The notes below the pieces were generated by a model that was given only the letters and a program-made list of their open reading frames with translations, was not told where the DNA came from and did no database searches. From an uncultured Lachnospiraceae bacterium (lineage in GTDB: Bacteria > Bacillota > Clostridia > Lachnospirales > Lachnospiraceae), in assembly GCA_910588405.1 (NCBI GenBank), contig CAJUPT010000048.1:8306-28417 (forward strand): a DNA stretch of 20,112 bases, read 5' to 3'. The position numbers were made by a program, and so were the translations under genes. Shown here piece by piece: positions 14,343-20,112 of this stretch (positions are counted from its first letter, which is position 1; every line of letters starts with the position of its first letter).

Positions 14343-15428
14343 ATGGAAAGAGTACCCTATAATCCCAGCGAATTCCAGGGCGAATATACCGAAGATCGGT
14401 TCGGCAAAGCTCCCGTATTCCACACCCCCATCACTCCCGAGGAGAATACCATTTGTATGTTCAAAGGCGAAAATCCTTTGTGGATGCCCTTGACCACTGA
14501 CTGCAAGGGGCTGGACCCCCGGATCGACCCGGACAACATCGCCCGTGCTTTCGTCTTTGACGGAGAGGAGCCCTATGATCCTGCGCTGTATGGCGGCAAG
14601 GATATGTTTGGAATAGATTGGGTATTTGTCCCTGTTGCTGGCGGCTCTATGGTGAAACCCGGATCGCCCTTGATGGCAGATGCCAATGACTGGAAAGAAT
14701 TGATCAAATTCCCAGATGTCAATGCCTGGGATTGGGAAGGATCAGCCAAAGCCAATGCCGGCTGGTTTGAGAAAAATAAGGGCTATCTGCAGGGAATCAC
14801 TTTCTTAAACGGCACCGGTTTTGAGCGTTTGATCTCTTTCATGGACTTCGAGGGAGCCGCAATGGCAGTCATCGATGAGGAGCAGGAGGAGGCCGTCAAA
14901 GAACTGCTTAACGCTATTTTTGAAAGAGTTTATGTCCCTTATATCGACAACGTAGCCAAGTACTATCCCACCATCAAAAAAATCAGCCTGCATGATGACT
15001 GGGGTTCTCAGAGAGCGCCGTTCTTCTCCCTGAATGTGGCCCGCGAGTTTTTCGTACCCATCCTGCAGAAATTTGCAGCCAAATGTAAAGAGCATGATAT
15101 TATTTTTGAACTGCATTCCTGCGGCAAAAATGATCTGGTGGTACCCGCATATATTGAGGGCGGCGTACAGACATGGAACGGCATGTATATGAATGACAAG
15201 CGCAAACTGTTCGAAGAGTTCGGCGATAAATTTATCTTTGGCGTCGATCTCCCTGCTGTTGCCGACGACATGAACGCTAGTGCCGAAGATATTGAGGCTG
15301 CTGCCAAAGAATTCTGTGAATTTTATATTCGTGACGGCAAATGCCATGTAATCGCCAACTGCATGCGGAAAAGCCCCGACTTTGTAGCTGCCGTTTACCG
15401 TATCTCCCGGCAGATGCTTAATCCCTGA
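14343..15428 (+). CDS. Uroporphyrinogen-decarboxylase/MtaA-type protein, paralog A
   Basis: The 361-residue protein is the only plus-strand gene here and a clear paralog of the protein at 9483-10553; the two share long blocks such as VPVAGGSMVKPG, RLISFMDFEGA and HDDWGSQRAPFFS. In the URO-D/MtaA superfamily a zinc ion is held by His-x-Cys plus a distant Cys. His258 and Cys260 (ELHSCGKN) fit, and Cys340 (VIANCMRKS) is a good candidate for the third ligand, so this copy may be the intact methyltransferase-like enzyme. HemE is unlikely because its substrate-binding N-terminal motif is absent. The start has AGGAGG seven bases upstream and a strong promoter. It is divergent from the PucR-type regulator and probably controlled by it. 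No corrinoid protein gene is in the window, so the methyl donor and acceptor remain open. Confidence 0.87.
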   Translation: MERVPYNPSEFQGEYTEDRFGKAPVFHTPITPEENTICMFKGENPLWMPLTTDCKGLDPRIDPDNIARAFVFDGEEPYDPALYGGKDMFGIDWVFVPVAGGSMVKPGSPLMADANDWKELIKFPDVNAWDWEGSAKANAGWFEKNKGYLQGITFLNGTGFERLISFMDFEGAAMAVIDEEQEEAVKELLNAIFERVYVPYIDNVAKYYPTIKKISLHDDWGSQRAPFFSLNVAREFFVPILQKFAAKCKEHDIIFELHSCGKNDLVVPAYIEGGVQTWNGMYMNDKRKLFEEFGDKFIFGVDLPAVADDMNASAEDIEAAAKEFCEFYIRDGKCHVIANCMRKSPDFVAAVYRISRQMLNP

Positions 15429-15516
15429 AAGTAATTATTTGAACGTATTTTTATCAAACGCTTTTACATTATAAGGAAATCTTAAAGCTGATTCATATCT
15501 GGCAAACTTTGCAGGG

Positions 15517-15600
15517 TATTTTTCTGAGAGCGCTGCTTCACAAACGTAGGCGTAGCGGTGGCTACGCGTAAGGCTGGGGAGTAGTGCTCTCAGGAAAATA
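15517..15600 (+). repeat. 84-base imperfect palindrome with an inner perfect hairpin
   Basis: The outer arms of 18 bases (15517-15534 and 15583-15600) pair fully if transcribed from the plus strand, with two G-U pairs. On the minus strand those positions are A-C mismatches. Inside, GCGTAGC-GGTG-GCTACGC (15550-15567) is a perfect stem-loop. It lies between two converging genes. It resembles REP/MITE-like intergenic elements or a structured RNA 3' end. No T-run follows, so it is not a standard terminator. Confidence 0.6.
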
Positions 15601-15648
15601 GACAAGGAGGTCTGCCTGAATATAATTCGGTCACTACACTCGGCCGCT

Positions 15649-17598
15649 TCAAACTTTTTTCTTATGTATATTTCGAATCGTCTTTTTCTTCCGCCCTGCT
15701 TCCACTTTTCCGGCTGTATTCTGTCCCTGCTCTGCCTGTTTCCGTTTCGTTCCTGTCGTTGCTCTTCGGCTCTGCTGCTCCGTCTTTCGCCCACTCAAAG
15801 GCTTTACCAAACATTTCGGTCCAAATCCGATTAAATCCTCTCGGCCGGCCTTAATCAGCGCCTCCCGCACCAACACCTGTTTTTCCGGCATCTTATATTG
15901 AAGCAGCGCTCTCTGCATGGCCTTTTCATGGGGGCTGACCGGCACATAAACCGGCTCCATATTCCGAGGGTCTACCCCCGTATAATACATACAAGTAGAA
16001 AGGGTAGAGGGCGTAGGATAAAAATCCTGTACCTGCTGTGGAATAAAATGAATATCCCGCAGATATTCCGCCAGCTCCACGGCTTCTTTCAGAGAGCTGC
16101 CCGGATGAGAAGACATCAGATAGGGAATCAGATACTGCTTTTTCCCAAGCTGGTCATTCATTTCTCCGTAAGCCTTCACAAACCGTTCATACACCTGGCG
16201 GGAAGGCTTGCCCATTCTGCGCAGTACCGGTCCCGCCACATGCTCCGGCGCAACCTTCAATTGTCCGCTGACATGATAGCTGCACAGTTCCTCCAAAAAG
16301 CTTTTATCAGGATCAGCCATCACATAATCAAACCGGATGCCGGAACGGATAAACACCTTTTTTACGCCGGGAACCTGGCGCAGCTTTCGCAGCAAACTGA
16401 TGTAATCCCTATGGTCCGCTTGCAGATTTTTACAGGGCTCGGGAAATAGACACTGCCGATTCCTGCATACGCCCCGTTTCTCCTGCTGCTTACAAGCCGG
16501 AATTCGAAAATCCGCCGTAGGCCCTCCCACATCATGGATATACCCTTTAAAATCCGGCTCTTTTGTCAGCTGTTTTGCCTCCCGAACCAGAGATTCATGG
16601 CTTCTCGCCTGAATCACCCTGCCCTGGTGAAAGGTCAACGCGCAAAAACTGCATCCGCCAAAACAGCCCCTGCTGCTGACTAGACTGAACTTCACCTCCG
16701 AAAAGGCCGGAATTCCCCCCGCATCATCATAAGAGGGATGCCAGCCCCTTTTGTAAGGCAGATCGTATATCTCGTCCATCTCCTCCGTAGACAATGGCAT
16801 CGCGGGCGGATTCTGCACCACATACTGCCCCTGTCCATAAGGTTCGATCAGCGGGCGGCCGGAAATGGCATCCGTATTCTGATATTGTATATAGAAGCTT
16901 TTGGCATAAACCTTCCGATCTGCTTTCATCTCCTCATAAGAAGGCAGCCACAACGGTTCTTTAGAAAAAGTCAGCGCTCCGGGTTCCCTGCTTACAAAAG
17001 CCGTTCCCCGTACAAAAGTGATATCCCTGACCTGAATACCACTGTTTAAAGCGTCGGCGACCTCCACCGTCGCCCGCTCCCCCATCCCATAACAGAGAAG
17101 ATCTGCCTGAGAATCCAGGAGCACCGAGCGCTTCAGCCGGTTGGACCAGTAATCATAGTGGGTCATGCGCCGCAGGCTGGCCTCAATCCCTCCGATCACC
17201 ACCGGAATGTCCCTGTATGCGCTGCGAATCAGGTTGCCGTATACAACACAGGCATAGTCAGGCCGTTTTCCCATCACCCCTCCTGGCGTATAGGCATCGC
17301 TGTTTCGCCGCTTTCCGGACACTGCATAATGATTGACCATGGAATCCATATTTCCCGCCGACACCAAAAATCCCAGTCTGGGACGGCCAAATTCCTTTAC
17401 GGAATCCTTATCCTTCCAATCTGGCTGAGAAAGCATGGCCACCCGATAGCCGCGGGATTCTAAAAGCCTGCCGATAATGGCTGCGCCAAAAGAGGGATGA
17501 TCCACATAGGCATCCCCGGTAATATATACAAAATCCGGCCTGTCCCAGCCTTTTTGCTCCATTTCCCTGCGGTTAATCGGCAAAAAACCTGTCTCCAT
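15649..17598 (-). CDS. YgiQ-family radical SAM protein
   Basis: The 649-residue protein matches the YgiQ family throughout: N-terminal FVYITGDAYVDHPSFGAAII, a cobalamin-binding-like first domain with VVIGGIEASLRRMTHYDYWS, then the radical SAM core with SSRGCFGGCSFC, whose Cys312, Cys316 and Cys319 bind the iron-sulfur cluster. A second cysteine group follows (RGVCRNRQCLFPEPCKNL), and the end has VQDFYPTPSTLSTCMYYTG. The reaction is not established for the family. The last 45 residues are a Lys/Arg/Gln-rich tail of no clear function. The start at 17598 is preceded by GGAGG five bases upstream. It follows the HAD gene by 59 bases on the same strand and is probably read from the HAD promoter. 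Confidence 0.94.
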   Translation of the reverse strand: METGFLPINRREMEQKGWDRPDFVYITGDAYVDHPSFGAAIIGRLLESRGYRVAMLSQPDWKDKDSVKEFGRPRLGFLVSAGNMDSMVNHYAVSGKRRNSDAYTPGGVMGKRPDYACVVYGNLIRSAYRDIPVVIGGIEASLRRMTHYDYWSNRLKRSVLLDSQADLLCYGMGERATVEVADALNSGIQVRDITFVRGTAFVSREPGALTFSKEPLWLPSYEEMKADRKVYAKSFYIQYQNTDAISGRPLIEPYGQGQYVVQNPPAMPLSTEEMDEIYDLPYKRGWHPSYDDAGGIPAFSEVKFSLVSSRGCFGGCSFCALTFHQGRVIQARSHESLVREAKQLTKEPDFKGYIHDVGGPTADFRIPACKQQEKRGVCRNRQCLFPEPCKNLQADHRDYISLLRKLRQVPGVKKVFIRSGIRFDYVMADPDKSFLEELCSYHVSGQLKVAPEHVAGPVLRRMGKPSRQVYERFVKAYGEMNDQLGKKQYLIPYLMSSHPGSSLKEAVELAEYLRDIHFIPQQVQDFYPTPSTLSTCMYYTGVDPRNMEPVYVPVSPHEKAMQRALLQYKMPEKQVLVREALIKAGREDLIGFGPKCLVKPLSGRKTEQQSRRATTGTKRKQAEQGQNTAGKVEAGRKKKTIRNIHKKKV

Positions 17599-17657
17599 AG
17601 TTCCTCCGTCACCCCCTGCGCAATCCTACCAGAAGATTTTGATCCTTTCACAGTACC

Positions 17658-18332
17658 TTATATCAATTCCCTGTAATCTGTAATATAATAATCTGCCAGC
17701 CGCTTTTTCTCTTCCCAAAGAGCCGTTGAAAATTCATCCTCAACTGCCGTCACCGTCATCCCCGCATTCTTTCCGGCGCAGATCCCTGCCGGAATATCCT
17801 CAAACACCATACAGGCGGAGGGCGGCACGGAAAGGACTTTGGCCACATGCAGATAAATATCCGGCGCAGGCTTTCCCGCATTCACCTCGCAGCCGGTGGC
17901 CACACAGGAAAAATATTCTTCGATCCCTCTGGCGCTCAATACGCCGTCTACCAGCTCCCTGGAATTACTGGTGGCGATCCCGGCAGGAATCCCCCTGGCT
18001 TTTAACCACTCTAAAAATTCCAGTACTCCCGGTTTCAGCGGAACTACGTTCAGATATTTATCCATGGCCATCGTATTCCATATATGTTTAATCTCTTCCA
18101 AAGACAGCGGCAAATCAAAACGATTCCTAAAATAAACCGCCGTCTCTGAAAAGCTCATCCCTTCGATCTCATTATGAAGATCCTCCGGAACCAAAAGTCC
18201 GTATTCTCCAAGAAATTCATCGTCGATCTGCTCCCAGATCCACATGGAGTCGATCAGCGTTCCGTCCAGGTCAAACAAAACCGCCCGGATCTCCCCCATT
18301 TTCTCCTTTAATGTTTTCTGCCGTATGCTCAT
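17658..18332 (-). CDS. HAD-superfamily hydrolase (subfamily IA, beta-phosphoglucomutase/phosphatase-like)
   Basis: A cytoplasmic phosphatase or phosphomutase. Motif I is VLFDLDGTLIDS, with Asp21 as nucleophile and Asp23 as acid/base. The alpha-helical cap follows (residues about 30-95), then motif II ATSNS, motif III with the Lys of GKPAPDIY, and motif IV FEDIPAG. The length of 224 residues fits subfamily IA with the small C1 cap. The substrate cannot be told from sequence. The start at 18332 is chosen for the AAGGA seven bases upstream; a TTG at 18347 and an ATG at 18299 just before the core are alternatives. It is preceded by the promoter at 18376-18404, with a leader of roughly 35 bases, and followed by the radical SAM gene. 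Confidence 0.9.
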   Translation of the reverse strand: MSIRQKTLKEKMGEIRAVLFDLDGTLIDSMWIWEQIDDEFLGEYGLLVPEDLHNEIEGMSFSETAVYFRNRFDLPLSLEEIKHIWNTMAMDKYLNVVPLKPGVLEFLEWLKARGIPAGIATSNSRELVDGVLSARGIEEYFSCVATGCEVNAGKPAPDIYLHVAKVLSVPPSACMVFEDIPAGICAGKNAGMTVTAVEDEFSTALWEEKKRLADYYITDYRELI

Positions 18333-18375
18333 ATACCGATCCTTCAAATTAACATATCCCTTGATTTACTTTCCT

Positions 18376-18404
18376 ATGTTATCACTGTTTTATAATAGAA
18401 GCAA
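18376..18404 (-). promoter_or_regulatory. Promoter of the HAD gene, shared module
   Basis: TTGCTT (18399-18404), 17 bases, TAACAT (18376-18381) with TG one base before the -10. The flanking sequence matches the 9263-9291 promoter over about 53 bases, including the stretch CTATGTTATCACTGTTT on the plus strand. Confidence 0.68.
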
Positions 18405-18464
18405 GTCTTATATTTATAAGAGCAAGCAAAGAATCAACAGACGATATAAAAATAAAATTAGAAC

Positions 18465-18513
18465 AAAAAAGATGCAAAACCTTATCCGTCTCATAAGATC
18501 ATGCATCTTTTTC
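18465..18513 (-). terminator. Rho-independent terminator after pflA
   Basis: AAAAAGATGCA (18466-18476) and TGCATCTTTTT (18502-18512) form an 11-bp stem, with an inner CTTAT/ATAAG pairing. On the minus strand it ends in six T. It begins about 30 bases past the pflA stop and separates the pfl operon from the HAD promoter. It could also act in the other direction. Confidence 0.8.
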
Positions 18514-18542
18514 ACATCTGACAACTGTCTCATATCATTTCC

Positions 18543-19298
18543 TCAGGCGTTTTTGCGATATCCTTCCAGAATCCACTCCTTCGCCCGCTTCACATCCTCC
18601 GCAGACGGCTCCGCCAGCCCTTTCAGCGGATACTCCATCCCCAGCTCTTCGTATTTTACTTCTCCCATCCGGTGATAAGGCAGAATATCCAGCGCTTTGA
18701 TATTCTTATAAGGCGCCAGCCGCCGACCCAGCAGCTTCAGATCCTCCCGTCCGTCGGTGATACCGGGAACCAGAACGTGGCGTATCCAGACGGACACCTT
18801 CTGTTCCTCCAGAAAAGCAAGAAACGCCCAGACAGGCTGTCCTGAACGGCCGGTCAGATTTTTATGGGCTTTCTCATCCCCGTGCTTGATATCCAGAAGC
18901 ACCAGATCCGTAACCGCCGCCATCGGAAGAAATTCTTCCCTGCGCTCTTTCCGGTAAACAACGCCGGAGGTATCCAAGCAGGTGTGAATCCCACGCTCAT
19001 GTGCCTGACGAAACAATTCCGTAAGAAAATCAAGCTGCATCAACGGCTCTCCTCCCGTACAGGTCAGCCCGCCGCTGTGGTAGAATTCCCGGTTCTTTTC
19101 ATACTCTGTCAGGATTTCTTCCACTGTCATCTGGCTTGCGGCTTTCATTTTCCAGGTGTCCGGGTTATGGCAGTAAAGGCAGCGCATGGGACAGCCCTGG
19201 AAAAACACCACAAAGCGAATGCCCGGGCCGTCCACCGTGCCGAAGCTTTCCGTTGAATGAATGTAGCCTGTTTTTTTATCTTTCTCACATGGAATCAT
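18543..19298 (-). CDS. pflA: Pyruvate formate-lyase activating enzyme
   Basis: PflA is a radical SAM enzyme that abstracts a hydrogen from the C-terminal glycine of pyruvate formate-lyase to switch it on under anaerobic conditions. The 251-residue product shows the expected FGTVDGPGIRFVVFFQGC start, Cys36, Cys40 and Cys43 of the cluster motif CPMRCLYC, TGGEPLMQ (81-88), DTSG, LLDIKH and RHVLVPGITD. The start at 19298 lies inside the small glycyl-radical gene (14-base overlap), with GAGG eight bases upstream, which points to translational coupling. A terminator follows. Confidence 0.96.
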   Translation of the reverse strand: MIPCEKDKKTGYIHSTESFGTVDGPGIRFVVFFQGCPMRCLYCHNPDTWKMKAASQMTVEEILTEYEKNREFYHSGGLTCTGGEPLMQLDFLTELFRQAHERGIHTCLDTSGVVYRKERREEFLPMAAVTDLVLLDIKHGDEKAHKNLTGRSGQPVWAFLAFLEEQKVSVWIRHVLVPGITDGREDLKLLGRRLAPYKNIKALDILPYHRMGEVKYEELGMEYPLKGLAEPSAEDVKRAKEWILEGYRKNA

Positions 19299-19527
19299 GG
19301 AATGTCCTCTGTATCACTTCGTCCTGCTGAGCCTTGGTCAGCTTGTGGAAATTCACCGCGTAGCCGGATACCCGCACGGTCAGCTGGGGATATTTCTCCG
19401 GATGGGCCTGGGCGTCCAGCAGCGTTTCCCTGGAAAATACGTTTACATTCAGATGATGGCCGCCTTTCTCCATATAGCCGTCCAGCATCTCCGTTAAATT
19501 GTCTACCCGTGTTTCTTTATTGCTCAT
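19285..19527 (-). CDS. Small glycyl-radical subunit of a split pyruvate formate-lyase (GrcA-like)
   Basis: The 80-residue protein equals the C-terminal domain of ordinary PflB: VDNLTEMLDGYM, GGHHLNVNVFSRETLLDA, then RVSGYAVNF, in which Gly55 is the radical-bearing glycine. In most PflB proteins this segment is continuous with the thiol-cysteine barrel; here it has its own start (MSNKETR) and an AGGAGG ten bases upstream. It resembles the autonomous GrcA/YfiD spare part, but its place next to the rest of Pfl suggests it is a normal subunit. It lies 36 bases after the large subunit, and pflA overlaps its end. Confidence 0.92.
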   Translation of the reverse strand: MSNKETRVDNLTEMLDGYMEKGGHHLNVNVFSRETLLDAQAHPEKYPQLTVRVSGYAVNFHKLTKAQQDEVIQRTFHDSM

Positions 19528-19544
19528 AATCTTTAAACCTCCTA

Positions 19545-19561
19545 AATTTAGTTCCGCAACT
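19545..19561. repeat. 17-base repeat at the Pfl split
   Basis: AATTTAGTTCCGCAACT is identical to 7343-7359 beside the hisZ start. On the minus strand it lies between the stop codon of the large Pfl subunit and the ribosome site of the small one. Confidence 0.7.
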
Positions 19562-19563
19562 TC

Positions 19564-20112
19564 CTACGATAAATTAATATTCCCGCACGCCGCGCAGTCC
19601 CGTTCGATTGACAGCTCTATATTATCCCCCAGCACAATCAGATCCTCCTTCCCCAGCGCGTTAGGGATGATGGAGAAGGTGTTGGAGATGCCGTCCTGGG
19701 CGTCGGAGAAGGACAGCTTGGACACGGAGCTTAGAGAGGCCACCGCGCCCTTTTTATCCCGGCCGTGCATGGGATTTGCGCCGGGGGCAAAGGCTTCGCC
19801 TGCTTTTCTGCCGTCGGGGGTAGAGCCGGTATTCTGCCCGTACACCACATTTGAGGTGATGGTAAGAATAGAGGTGGTGGGAATACTTTGGCGGTAGGTG
19901 TGATTTTCTCTGATATATTCCATAAAGGAATGGACCAGCTCCCTGGCGATGCCGTCTACCCGGTCGTCGTCATTGCCAAACCGGGGATAGTCGCCCTCTG
20001 TCTCAAAATCCACGGCGATGCCATCCTGATCCCGCACCGCTTTCACCTTCGCATATTTGATGGCCGACAGCGAATCCGCCACCACCGACAGCCCGGCGAT
20101 TCCGGTGGCAAA
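19564..20112 (-). CDS. pflB: Pyruvate formate-lyase large subunit, C-terminal end (gene continues past the window)
   Basis: The visible 182 residues match the last third of PflB before the glycyl-radical domain: GIAGLSVVADSLSAIKYAKV, YPRFGNDDDRVD, SILTITSNVVYGQNTGSTPD, FAPGANPMHGRD and ISNTFSIIPNALGKED. Pfl converts pyruvate and CoA to formate and acetyl-CoA. At the point where standard PflB runs on into the glycine loop, this one carries an extra tail of about 25 residues ending in DCAACGNINLS and a TAG stop. The glycyl-radical domain is encoded by the next gene. The start lies beyond 20112; a GTG at 20085 is internal. It should be cotranscribed with the small subunit and pflA. Confidence 0.93.
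   Translation of the reverse strand, partial: FATGIAGLSVVADSLSAIKYAKVKAVRDQDGIAVDFETEGDYPRFGNDDDRVDGIARELVHSFMEYIRENHTYRQSIPTTSILTITSNVVYGQNTGSTPDGRKAGEAFAPGANPMHGRDKKGAVASLSSVSKLSFSDAQDGISNTFSIIPNALGKEDLIVLGDNIELSIERDCAACGNINLS

Noticed and set aside
14805..15347. Minus-strand 180-codon frame opposite URO-D paralog A
   Set aside because: It is antisense to a gene with clear family motifs, promoter and ribosome site, and its own sequence shows no recognisable domain.
9483..15428. The URO-D proteins as heme-pathway HemE
   Set aside because: The substrate-binding RQAGR-type motif is missing and no other tetrapyrrole gene is nearby. The HSCGK zinc-type motif fits the MtaA side of the superfamily.
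15435..15794. Minus-strand frame of 119 codons overlapping the end of the YgiQ gene
   Set aside because: It overlaps the radical SAM gene in another frame, runs through the palindromic element and has no family-like sequence or good ribosome site.

Overview
The window looks like a chromosomal stretch from an anaerobic Firmicute of the Lachnospiraceae type. This is an inference. It rests on strong AGGAGG ribosome binding sites, a lipoprotein galactose-binding protein with a Thr/Ala-rich linker, a short-form HisG paired with HisZ, a RecU resolvase, and a pyruvate formate-lyase split into a large subunit and a small glycyl-radical subunit. Every supported gene except one lies on the minus strand. 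I see no tRNA, rRNA, CRISPR array, transposase or phage gene.

Layout from left to right. 1-659: N-terminal part of an MglB-like sugar-binding lipoprotein with a good promoter. 855-1160: small two-helix membrane protein. 1332-7329: a compact partial histidine cluster that reads, in its own direction, hisZ, a TPR/YD-repeat lipoprotein, hisG, an internal promoter, hisB, a HisA-like protein, and a fusion of a HisF-like domain with HisI and HisE. Both HisA/HisF-type barrels lack the family's catalytic residues. hisC, hisD, hisF and hisH are not in the window. 7446-9144: recU and an RluA-type pseudouridine synthase, overlapping by 56 bases.

9483-15428: the accessory-looking part. It holds two paralogous uroporphyrinogen-decarboxylase/MtaA-type proteins, a GPH-family transporter, and a PucR-type regulator interrupted at a run of nine G. 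The second paralog is the only plus-strand gene and is divergent from the regulator. I read this as an uptake and catabolism locus under a local regulator. The substrate is unknown, and no corrinoid protein or partner methyltransferase is present. The control region has two clear sigma-A-type promoters, several dyads, a possible leader peptide and competing leader hairpins.

15649-20112: a YgiQ-type radical SAM protein and a HAD phosphatase, then the fermentation genes pflA, a small glycyl-radical subunit and the C-terminal end of the large Pfl subunit. In mRNA order this is large Pfl, small Pfl, pflA. It ends in a clear terminator before the HAD promoter.

The best candidates for something undescribed are: the URO-D pair with its transporter and a possibly phase-variable regulator; the two catalytically degenerate HisA/HisF barrels kept in a his operon; a lipoprotein gene embedded between hisZ and hisG; the split Pfl, which shares a small intergenic repeat with the recU/hisZ junction; and a 53-base promoter module shared by two unrelated genes.
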